64,000 bases of DNA from Oppiella nova (GCA_905397405.1 CAJPVJ010000023.1:1-64000), one strand, 5' to 3'. Counted from the first letter of the stretch, positions 48,301-60,527 are shown. The notes: a model not told the origin generated them from the sequence alone. Translations and numbers: made by a program.

Positions 48301-51300
48301 CGAACCAAGTATGAGATGTGCATTGAGTTCATGTATACCTTGAATATTAATTTGAAAATACTTTCAGTTCCGGACGACTATTGCGAACAGGACTCTGCCT
48401 GTGCTCTCGGAAAGATCTGTGAAACCAATCGATGCATCGGTAGGTTTAGACTATTATTTGTAAATTCTTTGAACCATTGACTGATTGGTGTGTTTACGCG
48501 AACAGACGGCTGTAGGAATGACGCCAACTGTCGTTTTGAGGAGTCGTGTATCTCTAAGAAGTGTCAAAACCCATGCAATTTGTTTGGCGCCTGTGGTGTG
48601 AACGCTGTATGTAAGCCATTAAATCACGATAGAGTCTGCACCTGTATTCCAGACTTCACGGGAGATCCAAAAGTGTTGTGCGAGAGAATATTACCGCCGC
48701 CGGAGTGTACATCTGATCCGCAGTGCCCTCTCGAACATATCTGTCAGAACCAGCGATGTGTTTGTGAGTATTTCTTTTCAAATCTATTCGTTTGCCACAA
48801 AAGCTCTTCATTACAATTATTAATGATTGCTATTAAACAGACGGCTGTCGAACATCGAGTCATTGTCCCACCGATAAGGCGTGTATCAAAAGCAAGTGTA
48901 CGAACCCGTGTAGCCATAGCGGCGCCTGTGGTAAGGAAGCCATATGTTCTGCGGCCAATCACGTGGCCGTCTGCAGCTGTCCGAGTGGTTACAGAGGAGA
49001 TCCAGACGTTGAGTGTAAAGAAATTCCTCCCGAATGTAGAGGTGATGACGATTGCGGTCTCGAAAGGATTTGTTTGAAACAGAAATGCATTGGTATTTGA
49101 CATACAATTAATTATAAGACACTTATGTTAACAGCTTTGGTACTAATAATGGTTGTTTTGTATGACTAGTGGGTTGTCGTATGCACAACAACTGTCCCTT
49201 CGACAAGGCCTGTGTGAACGGCTTCTGTCAGAGTCCGTGTAGTATTGGAGGCATGTGTGGCGTCAACACTATCTGCAGAGCTGAGAAACACGAGGCCCAG
49301 TGCTCGTGCCTTCCCGGATATACAGGTGATCCTCTCAGACAATGTACTAAAGTATCGGTTGAGTGCGAAGTGGACAAGGATTGTGGAAACGGATACGTCT
49401 GTGCCAACCAGGAGTGCAAAGATATCAACGAATGTCTGAAAGAACGCGTCCCATGTGGTCCCGGTGCCAGTTGTACCAATTTACCTGGATGGTTCAAGTG
49501 TTCATGTCCTATGTCATTGGTTGGTGATGCGTACGGACCGGCCGGTTGCAGAGCTCCACTTCCCGTCTGTTTTCTGGACTCTGACTGTAAAGAAGAACAG
49601 AAGTGTAATCCCGTCACTCAAGAGTGCTATGGTTTGTATTATATTGAAATAAATGGTACATTCGCTATAATTAATGTCATTTCCAACAGATATCTGTTCG
49701 AGACCTGGAGTCTGTGGAAAGGGAGCCATTTGTAAAGCAGTCAATTCCAAGTCTGAGTGTTTCTGTCCGCCCGGACATCGTGGTAACCCATACGTCGAGT
49801 GCTCTATTCGTAAGTTTATATCTAAACACATCGTTGTAAGCAATTCATTGTTCATATTTACATAATTGTGTGGATTATTAGGCGATTCGTGTACCAGTAA
49901 TGCCGACTGTCCTGGAAATCTCAACTGTTTGGGTGACTTCTGCGGTTGTCCTAAACCTTTCCAACAACTGTCCTCTTTCTGCACCCGTATGTATTTTGTA
50001 CACAATTTTCTCATTGAATAAACTCATCGAGTATTTGTTGTATTCTTAATGTTCAGTAACGAGTGTCAACTGTTCGACGAGTAATGCCTGTCCACAGAAT
50101 CAGGAGTGTGTCTACAATCGTGGCAATGATTTAACCGGATTCTGTATCTGTCCGCGAGGTTTCGTTCTCACTTCCGATGGTTTCTGCAGAGATATCAACG
50201 AATGTGAACAGCAAACGTTCCCCTGTGGTCCCGGAGCCATTTGCACCAACACTGTAGGCAACTTCAAGTGCTCGTGTCCTCCAACCAGTTCAGGAGATCC
50301 TAACGGAGACGGATGTTTCGGTATATTATATTTAATTCACTAAAACTTCTTATCAAATATAATCAATTATATTATGTTTCTTTCAGCGGATGCGCCAAAA
50401 CAGGAATGTCTTCACGACTCTGACTGTCACGAAGACAAGGCTTGCATTGAATTCAAGTGTTTGAGTAAGACTTTTGCTGTCTGTAGTAAATTGTTTGATC
50501 GGTAACACCATTTGATTCTTAATTATCAGGTCCATGTCTCGATGACCACGAGTGCGGACAAAATGCCATCTGTGGAGTTGTCAATCACCGTAAAGAATGC
50601 AAATGCAAACCATTGTATTTCGGAAATCCATATGAAATCTGTCGCAAACCAGTGGAGTGTGTGTCTGATGGCAATTGTCCGGGTAATCTCATCTGTTTGG
50701 CTGACAACAAGTGTGGCTGTCCTCCAGATTTTGAAAGACAATTGGATTATTGTTCAAGTAATTGATTGACTATTTCTATTGTATTAGAAATCTCTAATTA
50801 TGTGTAAACTGTTTTTGCAGAGAGGAGTCAGAAGTGCACGACTACTAACCCCTGTCTGGCCAACCAGGAGTGCATTTATAGCGGCACTGGCGGCGGATTC
50901 TGTGTCTGTCCGCGAGGGTTCAGATTATCACTCGACGGTCTTTGCGAAGACATCAATGAATGCATAGAAGAGCCGCGAATAGTGTGCTCGAGGAATGCCA
51001 GCTGTCATAACCTGTTGGGCTCATACGAGTGCCAGTGTTTGAATCAATACGAAGGCGATCCATACAGAGAGGGCTGTCGTCTCATTCCGCCGCCATATCG
51101 AGGCTGTAGAGCCGACTCTGACTGTGCGCTCACAAAGAAATGTGAATTCAATTCTGGAGAGTGTTATGGTTTGTATTCATAACTCTAAAAGTAATTATAG
51201 ATTTCACTCAATATATTCATTTTACCCACAGATCCCTGTTCTGTGACTACAGTGATTGGTGTGAAGGGATATACGGCCGCCGAATATAAATGCGGGCAAA

Positions 51301-53247
51301 ATGCTATCTGCAGGACAGAGAACCATAAGTCCGACTGTTACTGCCCGCCCGGACACGAAGGAAATCCATTCAAATTATGTTTCAAGAAAATCGTTTGCGG
51401 TATTGACTATCATTGTCCCGGAAACCTAATCTGTTTGGACAGCAACACATGCGGCTGTCCACAGAACTTCTTCCGCGAAAACGACTACTGTTTTATCAAA
51501 TCTGAGAACTGCACGACAACTAATCCCTGTCCACTCAACGAAGAGTGCGTATACACCGGCAGCCGAAGCGGATTCTGTGTTTGTCCGCACGGCTATGAAT
51601 TGCATCCGAGCGGTGAATGCGTCGACTTGAATGAGTGTCTGCACGTGACCTGTGGTTCCGGTGCCATCTGTAACAACAAACCGGGTGGTTATGAGTGCAG
51701 CTGTCCGGTCGACTCCATTGGAGACCCATATGTCAAGGGATGCAAACAGATCGATGGCTGTCGTGCTATCGATGACTGCGCTAATGACAGGGAGTGTGAC
51801 TTAGGAAGCAAACAGTGTATAAGTAAGTCATTAGACTTTGCGCCATTGTTTCTGTTATTAATGAACCCTTGATTTATACAAACTCTAGGCCCGTGTTATA
51901 TCTGTGGACCGCATTCCGAGTGTACAGCCCGTGACCACAAAGCCATCTGCACGTGTCCTAAGGGTCGCATAGGAGACCCTTACGATAAGGCCGTCGGCTG
52001 TTATGTGGAACCAGATTTCGAGTCTCGAACAATACCCCCGCCCTCAGAGATTTTGGGTATTATATGCACTGATTGTGTATATGTCGAGAAATTGTTGTCT
52101 AATGTAATTGTCATTTATTGCAGTCATGTGTTTGGCTGATGGAGTTCAGGTGTCGGTGCAATTGGATCGGTTCGATGGCATTATATACGTGAAGGGTCAC
52201 AGTCAAGACCCTCAGTGTCGACGAATGGTGACCAGCAATGAAGGCGATTCTGTTGACTTCAAAGTGCTGTTCGGTCACTGCGGGCTCATACATGTGGACG
52301 GGGAGGCGTCGTTTGTGCTGATCATTCAAAAACACCCCAAATTAGTCACATTCAGAGCTCGAGCTTATCATATAAAATGTGTTTACAATACGGGAGAGAA
52401 GACGATAACCCTGGGCTTCAACGTCAGTATGATTACCACTTCGGGTACGATTGCCAACACGGGTCCGCCGCCCACTTGTATTATGTCGATCTGCACTCTC
52501 GAGGGCAAAGAGATCAACTCAGCAGAGATTGGCGATGACTTACTGCTCAAAGTGGACGTCCAGCCGGACTTCATATACGGTGGGTTCGCTCGAAGCTGTG
52601 TCGCCAAGACTATGGAAGACGACGGAGAGTTCCAGTACGAGGTGACGGACGCCAACGGGTGCGCCACTGATTCAAGCATTTTCGGCAATTGGGAGTACGA
52701 CCCGCACAAGAAGTCACTGATGGCCCGATTCAATGCTTTTAAGTTCCCTTCGAGTAATAACTTGAGATTCCAGTGCAATATTAGAGTCTGTTTCGGGTCG
52801 TGTCCGCCCGTCAACTGCGAGGGCGTCGACGCCTACGGTCGACGCAAACGCCGACAGATCAGTGATGAAGATCTAGTTTTGACGGACGCTTTCAAAGAGG
52901 GGGCCCTTCGCGAGGAGATTATGGTTCAGTCGAACGCTATCCTCACGTTTGAGAAGAGAGATCCCCAGCCGTCAGTACATCCCGACGCCAGTGGACCGAA
53001 GGTGGAAGACATAGAACACGTGTGTCTTCCGAAGTTAGGTCTCATTATATCGATGATATTAACTACACTCTTAGCACTGGTAGCGGTGGCAGTGGCCATA
53101 TCGTGTTGGCTGATGGCCTACCGGCGCAAACCGAAACGCGCCGGACCTCTGCCCCATCCGCCAGACTTTCCTAACCCATTGTATACAACGCCGGAACCAA
53201 TAGCCGAACCCTCGCCCGACTATTACCCGACATCACATAATATGTGA
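29368..53247 (+). CDS. dpy: Dumpy: giant EGF/DPY-module ZP-domain matrix protein
   Basis: Dumpy is a giant apical extracellular-matrix protein that anchors epidermis and tendon cells to cuticle in Drosophila. About 36 exons, all joined in phase 1, encode about 6,291 residues: signal peptide ([19 protein letters not shown]), then an LDLa-like first module ([34 protein letters not shown]) that matches fly Dumpy almost word for word. Single calcium-binding EGF modules follow, roughly one per exon, then thousands of residues of alternating EGF and Dumpy-specific DPY modules (CGxNAxC...H...CxC...G). The end is a ZP domain, a furin site (RRKRRQ), one transmembrane helix and a 40-residue tail. Internal exons: 29728-29829, 29960-30076, 30471-30602, 30748-30870, 31902-32123, 33243-33275, 33362-33484, 33571-33693, 33766-34008, 34077-34334 and so on up to the giant exon 37005-48308, then 12 small exons and the last, 52124-53247. 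Fly Dumpy has about 23,000 residues; no PIGSFEAST region is seen here. Confidence 0.93.
30311..30352 (+). repeat. (AG)21 microsatellite in a dumpy intron
   Basis: This is an uninterrupted AG dinucleotide run in the intron between the EGF exons 29960-30076 and 30471-30602. It is complementary to the CT tract at 31535-31567. Confidence 0.95.
30871..31901 (+). other. 1.0-kb dumpy intron with tRNA-like box A and CT tract
   Basis: This is one of only two dumpy introns longer than 1 kb. It holds CT-rich DNA at 31535-31567 and the words GGCCGAGTGGTCTGACCGC near 31077-31095, which resemble the D-arm/box A of serine or leucine tRNAs. No matching anticodon arm or box B follows, so no tRNA gene is called. 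Confidence 0.4.
31535..31567 (+). repeat. (CT)n microsatellite in a dumpy intron
   Basis: This is a CT-rich tract with one CCC interruption. It could pair with the AG tract 1.2 kb upstream in the pre-mRNA, looping out two EGF exons. Confidence 0.9.
32124..33242 (+). other. 1.1-kb dumpy intron preceding a 33-nt micro-exon
   Basis: This is AT-rich intron DNA without coding signal. It ends at the acceptor TTTTTTAAACAG in front of the micro-exon 33243-33275. That exon encodes only [11 protein letters not shown], the end of an EGF module begun in the previous exon. Confidence 0.6.
37005..48308 (+). other. dpy: Uninterrupted 11.3-kb dumpy exon of EGF/DPY repeats
   Basis: A single open exon of 11,304 nt (3,768 codons) starts after TTTTGGTAG and ends at CCAA|GTATGA, phase 1 at both ends. 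The region around 38000-40860 is built of units of about 65-70 residues: a Cys-rich DPY-type module, CGxNAxC, then an EGF ending GD...GC. Calcium-binding EGF modules (DVNEC, DLNEC, DVDEC) punctuate the array near 37890, 42047 and 42568. From roughly 43000 onward a longer unit of about 84-90 residues dominates: C-D-D-C....GCR-D-DC....NPC....CG-NA-C....H..CSCP. GC content is far above the flanking introns. Large minus-strand open frames inside it are reading shadows. Confidence 0.9.
48506..49092 (+). other. dpy: Two single-unit dumpy exons (258 and 252 nt)
   Basis: Exons 48506-48763 and 48841-49092 each encode one complete 84-86-residue unit of the same type that fills the end of the giant exon. 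Each opens DGCR and closes just after the next Cys-rich module, phase 1 on both sides. They show the same repeat unit existing as a separate exon. Confidence 0.8.
52126..53247 (+). other. dpy: Dumpy ZP domain, furin site and membrane anchor
   Basis: The last exon starts [19 protein letters not shown], the typical opening of arthropod ZP domains. It carries the conserved ZP cysteines to [11 protein letters not shown] dibasic furin-type site, RRKRRQ, lies at 52840-52857, followed by an acidic linker. A helix ([20 protein letters not shown]) spans about 53040-53105, and a short Pro-rich cytosolic tail ends the protein. In ZP proteins cleavage at this site releases the ectodomain for polymerisation; that it happens here is inferred from family behaviour. 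Confidence 0.9.
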
Positions 53248-55534
53248 CTCCATTAGGGCTCATATATGACTGCTTAGTCTCATGTGATATAATAGTCCCA
53301 ATTAAAGCCTAATTTATGAAGTGTTCATTCAATTAATTTATCGCATCATTCAAACCATTGTCTCATTGAAAAGCACACATCTCTCCACTCATCTCATTGT
53401 CCAAACCCGACCTCCCTTTTCATATATAAAGCAAACTCCCGGTTCTGGTGATCGCAAAATGTTCAAGCAATTAACTTTCCATTTAATGGTTTAATTCAGG
53501 TCTACAATTACAACTCTATACTCAGATTTTGACCACTTTTCTGGTGATAAACACCAAATGACAGTAATGTGTGGCAGAAGTGCCAAAGATGTCAATCCAC
53601 ACACACTTACAGAAACTTGTCATCATTTTGTCTTTGATACTGTACTCCGTATTCGTGTTATACCTGAAAAGTGGTCAACTTCGGGGCCCTCCCACTCTGC
53701 CACTCACTTGTCAACACCTTTTACTCCTTTTTAGTCTTTTATTTAATATTAAAACAGTTTTTCATGTGAAACAAAGTATTTAATTGTAACACAAATTACC
53801 GGTTCAAGTGATTTAAAACTATATGTGATTTGTTTGCTCGCTATTCGTATTCATGAAACTAAACTTATTTTAATGTCAAATATATTTTTATGTATAATTA
53901 ATAATATTTAAGAAAATGATGTTTTGTTTCGTATGGCAGCTAAATATGATGTCGAATAGCAAGCAATCGATTGGATCTGGTTTTAAGAGCTTAACACTAA
54001 TTAAGAGCTCTTTCTATAATAATTGATATATTTTTGTATTCAATTGATAGTGAAATTCAAAGGCAGCTATGAATTTGTATTTTTATGCTTTAATTTTATT
54101 ATTATTTTTAATAAATAAATTATCTTTTCTATTGAAATGTTTTGTTTACTTGAAATCAATTTTCATTTATAATAATAAAGTTATTTATAATAAAATTATC
54201 ATGGTTTTTATTATTCAATGTTTGCTAACCAATTAAATTATTTGCATACTATTAAAATAGCCTCAAGTCAGTGTTTCACTTGCTTATAATATCAATGATT
54301 TAATAATTAAACATATTAAACAAGTTCAGTAACTGAAGATTTAATTAATTGTGCTTGGTACAGTATACATTATTATAATAATATTATAAGGAATATTTCA
54401 TAAGGAATCAAGTGCCAATATAAATTACATTACTATGAACTACTGTCATTAATATTTATAATATAGATTCTATATTGACTATTGTGTTATGATACCTAAA
54501 GTTTAGTGATGTACTGTATATGCATTGGGACTTATGGGATTCCTTATGGAAACCTTGTTATTATTCAATATTTTGTCAGTTAAGACACTAAATATGAAAA
54601 GAGATCAATAAAAATATGTTTTGCAATCAAATTAAATATTGATTATAATATTATTACTGTACGAGATGATAGCAGTAAGAAATGAGAGTTTGTAAGAGAT
54701 ATATAGTATTTCATATCCAAATTAATTTCATCAAGTATCACAGTCATATGAAAAATATATGAAATTCATGTTACAGCGCTAAATACTGTAGGTGTTACAA
54801 TTAAAATGCACTGTACCATACCTGTCCATTGGTGACTAAGTCTAACATTAATATTGCTAAAATAATAAGTCAAACTTCCCATGGTATTTTTTAAAATAAA
54901 CTATAATAATATTATAATAAATAAATAAATAATTGAGTAGTATGAGATATAATAGCATTAAGTACAGTACATGTATTACAGAATATGATCATATATTTAA
55001 TTATTATATAACAATAGAGACTTTGTATGACAAATGCAATTTTATTCATAATTGTGACAAAAAGTTATTTATGAAAATATTAAACACTTGTTTTACAGTC
55101 AATTATCAGTGAAAATGTATTCGTAAATATTAATAGGAAACAACTTGAAATTGTTTGTTTTATTAATACTGTATTACTGTAGGAATATTCAATATACCAA
55201 TACATGTATGATATCTATCAGTCTATTCTACTTACTGTTGAAAGTGGTTCTAATCTCAAGTAAACCGAAACTTGTCAAATTCACTCAATTTAATTCATTT
55301 AACTAATCAATTCAAGTTGTAATTGGAGTATAAAAGCAATTGTTCAATATACAAACTGTCTTTGTATAGACACTTTCTTTATATGATAATGCTAACTACA
55401 ATGTAATCCACAAATGTCTCAATCCAACAATTCATTCAAAAAGTTTTCATTTATAGTGAACTTTGAACTCAAAACTTTTAGAACTACCTTGATAATTATG
55501 ATAGACTACAATATATGATACAGTATCTATTAAC

Positions 55535-55606
55535 TTAATACTGTACTGTATCTACTGTATCATATTGAATGAGATGTGCAATACTGTACTGTATTTGTTT
55601 GTTTGG
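55535..55606. repeat. Clustered TACTGTA words
   Basis: AATACTGTACTGTAT occurs twice within about 50 bp, with a further TACTGTA between. The same word recurs in most non-coding stretches of the window. Confidence 0.6.
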
Positions 55607-56079
55607 TGACAACTTGTGTGGAGTTTATGTAACAATAAATTAAACTAAAAAAGAGGTAAAATATGTAACAATGAATGCGTTTATTAATATGATCAGTGAA
55701 TACTTCATTGAAATGACTGTTTATAATTTGTTTAGAGGTGTATCTGTGCTTTCATACTGTACTTGTATAACATATTATGCTTTCATACAGTACTACAGGT
55801 GTATCGCTTGTGAACCTGTAATCAGACATAAAGTGTTACGCTTTATATGAATGCATTGGATGTCGGAGTGAATGACTGACTGGTTGTGAATGACTGTATG
55901 TTTGAGTCAATGAATCGCATGACGTATTGAGTGATGCCATGAATTGTTGCCAAACATAGGCTCGCATTGAATGCATTGCTTGCAAGCGATCAATGGATTC
56001 GTGCACTGGTTTTGTGCACCGATTATCGATTCAATCGAAGAGTGTTTATGTCTTAACACTAAAACACAAACAAATGATT

Positions 56080-56142
56080 CAATGATTTAGTCATTGATTA
56101 ATGCATTCATTTAGTCATTGATTCATCGATTCATTGATTATG
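56080..56142. repeat. ATTCATTGATT minisatellite
   Basis: Tandem imperfect copies of (A)TTCATTGATT and TAGTCATTGATT run across this stretch. It is simple-sequence DNA with no coding potential. Confidence 0.6.
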
Positions 56143-56556
56143 TGTTTTGAATGCCATTTGAATGGGTATTTCATATGATTTATAAGCATTTGCTTTCATT
56201 TCTGTCGCATATCTGTCATGAAATTCATATTTGTTTTGATGATTACGAGTATAACTATCACTGGTTTTGTGATCAGTTTGTGATTACAATTAGTATGAGT
56301 TTTAGTGAATATTATATTCAATGAATGTTTAAATCATTTGAATGTATGCTTTGAATGTCTCATTCATTGTCCTCTAATGGCATTCATCACTATCCAAAGA
56401 AACACATCCATTGAATCCATTCACCAAAACATGAAGATTAAGGTTTGCCTTCATTTTGACGGATATTTTAATTATATTTACAATTTTCATATCATTTCTA
56501 TACTAATGATCTGTTTTTGATTACAATTACACCCGAAGTGTGATTCAAATCAACAA

Positions 56557-59500
56557 ATGAAGTACTCTTTAGTGGAGTCACAGACACTGGACTCCCATAA
56601 AAGGTTTGCATCTGTTTTGCAGACATTTGTTGCTGAAGATGTCAATTTGATTGTATGAATGGTTGCATTGATTGTCTCATTTTTAGTGGTAACGAGTGCT
56701 ACTTCGCTGTGAGGGGTGCGGCCATCATATTACCACATGAAGAGTGTATTCATGTCTACAAGAGTTTGTCGAAGAACTCGTCCACAGCTGACATTCAGAA
56801 GCACTTGCAGTCTATGTTTGTTTTGCTCAGACCTGAAGACACACTCAGAATGGTATTGAATGTTGTGTTGAATGCACTGAATGTGTTGTACTAATGATTG
56901 TCTGTATGTGTGGACAGGCGGTCAAACTGGAGAGCATATACCCCAACCGAACCCGATATCTAATTATCGTTAGTTCTATGTCTCAGTCGCGAGAAGAGAG
57001 TTGTCTCTTAGGCATCGACTGTAATAATGAGGCGTCCATTGGTTTAGTACTTCCCGTTTGGGCCGACACTCGCATTACACTCGATGGCGACGGGTATGTC
57101 TTCACTCTTGTCTATTGTTGCATAACATAAAAATCTGATGTATTATATGATGTACTAAATGATCATTTTTTACATTAATTTTATACACATTTATTACATT
57201 AATTGTTATGTTTTTGTGAAACAGAGGTTTTAGTATAACATCCTATGAAAGGCATCATATATTCAAACCCGTATCCGTTCAGGCGATGTGGTATTTATTG
57301 CATATTATTTGATATAAATGTGAATTAATTGCTCGGATCTCTTACCAATAGGTCTGCTCTGCAAACACTGCATAGAGTGAGCCATAAGTCTAGAGAACAT
57401 AATTACTTTTCCGGCGGAACCTCTCACTCTTGGATTAGTTATTACGAAAAGAAGGTTACATTTGATCGCTCGGCATATAATGAATGGTATGGTATTTGTA
57501 TTACAAATGATGTAATTGTTAGTCAGTCTGAACGTATGTCTAATCCATGGCAGGCATGCAATGGATGATTTGCTGAATAAGAGGCCGCCCTCTCCAGACC
57601 TGCGAACAAAGTGTGTATTTAATGATTGTTATGATTGGGTTGTGTGTAACCAAACGAGTTGTCTGTGTTGTGGTGTTAGGCCTCCCGAACAGGTGGCGAC
57701 CGAACAACTAATTCGTGCCAAACTCAAGGAAGTAATGATGGCCGAGAATCTCGACGAAGTCACCTCCAAATACGTGCGTCCCTTCCCTTCCCTCTCATTA
57801 CACTGCAAACCATTTACTCAATGTTTGTTGCATTCGTTAGATCCGAACCAAAATCGAGAGAGAGTTGGGAAAGGATTTGAGTCAATATAAGTCATTCATC
57901 GACGAGGAAATGCTCAAAATATTGGGACAAATGGATGAGTCCTCACAGATATTCGACTACTTGTATTTGGGCTCTGAATGGAATGCCTCCAACTTTGAGG
58001 AACTCAAGGGAAAGGGGTATTGATTTGTGAATTGCATTTATAATGGTTTATCGAAACTAACATTATTTGGGTGTTTGTGTGCAAAGTGTGGGCAAAATTC
58101 TGAACGTCACGCGAGAGATCGACAACTTCTTCCCTGGAATGTTCGACTACTACAACATCCGGGTCTATGACGACGACTCGACCGAAATGTTGAAATATTG
58201 GGACAAAACCTTTCGATACATTCGCAAAGCCAAGTATGGCTCGAGTCAACAGTTCTCTGTGTTTGTCATTTGAATAACGCTTTTGTTGTCAACACAGAGA
58301 CGAGGGCTCCAAAGTGTTGGTTCACTGCAAGAAAGGTATCTCGAGGTCGGCATCTGTGGTGTTGGCGTTTGTGATGAAGGAGACGGGATGGAAGTTAGAC
58401 GAGGCCTTCGAGTTCGTCAAAAACAAGCGCAACTGTATTCGACCGAACTCTGGGTTTCTCAGACAACTTGAGATCTATCAGGGAATACTTGACGCCAGGT
58501 TTGACATTACATTCCCCCCGTCGCTAGTTCTGCTCTCATCTCAACTTAATTTCTATATTTGATAGCAAACAGAGACATAACAGTCTTTGGCGATCCAAAT
58601 CTGAGACCAATTTGGTCTCAAAAGACATTTGTCTCAAAAGGAAGAGTAACGAAGAGTTGGCGAACAATAAGAATCGCATTAATAAACAGATGAACAATAA
58701 AAATGATTGCAATAAAGAGAACTCGGATTTTGGAAATGTTCTCCAAATTCCCGGTTCTGTTGAGAGACCCAAGTCTTGGTCTCCCGAAGACTCCATTTTT
58801 GGTGAACTCTTCGCTAACAATAAGAACTCAAACGTTAAGGAAATGAAGAATAAACGGTCGAACGGAAGGCAACGGTTCGGAACCGACCCCTCGTGTTATA
58901 ACATTATGGAAGCCAAGAGAAGCATTGAATTGAAATTAACTGAAACTGACATTTTGGACACAAATAAAGTGCAAAATAGATGTTCAATAGTAAAGGACAG
59001 GATTATAGACTTTGAAACTTCACAGTCACAGTCCAGTGCAATGATCGATACTCTTAAAGGGAACAGTAGTTCTGGTTTGGTGTACAGTCTGACCAATCAG
59101 TTTGAGTCAACACATCATAAGAATGTTAAGCATAAAGAAGTGATGATTGATTTGTCGAACATAGAGTCCATTCAGAAGACTGGTCTCCAATCTAAACCTC
59201 CGATTCCTAAACACCAGAGCGAGAAGTTAGCCCTATATCCAAGACTGGAACCATTAGAAAGTTGTGATAAACCCTCGAAGCATTTGTCGAGAGAACAAGT
59301 GATTGATTTGAATAAGTATTATATGAAGGACTTGTCGACTGAATTGAGTCCGACTCTTGAAGTGGTGAACACTCGGCGAAGACTGGAAGACAATAATCTG
59401 AAGCGAACCAACTCTTACGATAGTATTCTCAAAGAGTTGTCACTTTCGCTGTTCGAAAACCATTGCCATCAGTGGTCACAACACAACGACTCTAAAGGAC

Positions 59501-60522
59501 ACAAACGAAGTTCGTCTCTGTTCTCTCACAATCACAATAACAAAGGGTTAGCACTTCCGCCGCTGACGACCTGTCGGTTACCATCCAATGAGTCCAGCGA
59601 TCACACGAGTCGACAAGAATTGTCGCATTACCCGAGGACTGGCCGCATGGGTATCCCTCACAGCAAAAGTATGCCTTCGGTTATAGAAGCTGTGAATGAA
59701 GTGCTTTGCAGTACAAGTGCTGTTATGAATAGTTTGATGCAAAGTATTCCCAACACTAAAGCAAAAACAAAGCCAATCTATGAATCTTCACAAGCGATGC
59801 AAATCCAGTCTAATAGCAATAGCGAGAGGCGAATGCAATCCAATTTAAGTCAATCGCTAAACGAATCCATTTTATATAGAAATAGGTTTTCCTCGGAATG
59901 CGAGTCCAAAGTATATTCTGTGACAACCAGTAAAAGTAGTACTCATTCGAGCCGTGCGTCCAAAATGAAAGACTCGGATGGAGTCGTCAAACGACTGACT
60001 GAGAAGATTGAGGCCAAAGTGAAGGGCAGTCACAGCACCGGCTCAGACACGACAGCCGAGTCCGAGACCCTCCAGCACTCGCACAGCACCCCTTCCTCTC
60101 CCAACATCAACCGCAACGATAGGCCGCGCGCTTCCACTCTCAATGAGTCGACCGCTGAACCAAAAACACTGAAACCGTTGCGTAAAACGAGTTTTGAGTT
60201 TCCCTTCAAACGAATCAAATCTCAACAGTCTTTCGAAAGTGAAATACAAACCAATAGTTTCTTTTCATCGCAAATGAGTTCGTGTTTTACAAACAAATTC
60301 GCAAAAACATCGAAAAAGAGGTCCGACTCAGAGCTGACTCACAAAAGCCATTCACAAAGCCATGCAATACACATGGAGTGCTCCGGGAGTACGGAAGTGG
60401 TACGTAAGGCGGGCCCGAAGTTGCAACAGGGAAGGAGTCACCCCCTCACTAGACTCATGCCTATGCCTCCCAACACTTCCAAAGTGAAGAACTCTATACT
60501 ATGTAATCAATTGAATGAATGA
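56557..60522 (+). CDS. SSH: Slingshot protein phosphatase
   Basis: Slingshot dephosphorylates phospho-cofilin, switching actin filament turnover on. Eleven exons (56557-56603, 56687-56852, 56918-57093, 57225-57290, 57352-57486, 57554-57610, 57680-57773, 57841-58016, 58087-58233, 58298-58498, 58566-60522) join in frame to about 1,073 residues; human SSH1 has 1,049. The N-terminal SSH-N region (AVRGAAIILPHEE, FKPVSVQAMWSALQTLH) is followed by a DEK-C-like helix bundle (ATEQLIRAKLKEVMMAENLD), then the dual-specificity phosphatase domain (ILNVTREIDNFFPG). The catalytic loop HCKKGISRS has Cys at about residue 365 and Arg at about 371; the general acid lies in RVYDDDST. ILDASKQRHNSLWRSKSETN is strongly conserved. 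The long Ser-rich tail in one exon has 14-3-3-type sites (KRTNSYDS, HKRSSSLF). The first exon (16 codons, donor GTTTGC) is the least certain part. Confidence 0.92.
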
Positions 60523-60527
60523 ATGAA
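60510..60527 (+). repeat. SSH: GAAT microsatellite across the Slingshot stop codon
   Basis: A short GAAT/TGAA run spans the terminal Asn-Glu codons and the stop of Slingshot. The unit contains TGA in one phase, so any length change would still reach a nearby stop. Confidence 0.55.

Larger units (their letters stand above)
53248..56556. other. AT-rich spacer between dumpy and Slingshot
   Basis: These 3.3 kb hold the dumpy 3' UTR and the Slingshot upstream region. AATAAA words occur around 54108-54118 and 54606. The stretch from 54300 to 55800 is extremely AT-rich and studded with TACTGTA/TACAGTA. Around 56080-56140 there is a minisatellite of ATTCATTGATT-like units. No gene is recognised. Confidence 0.45.
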
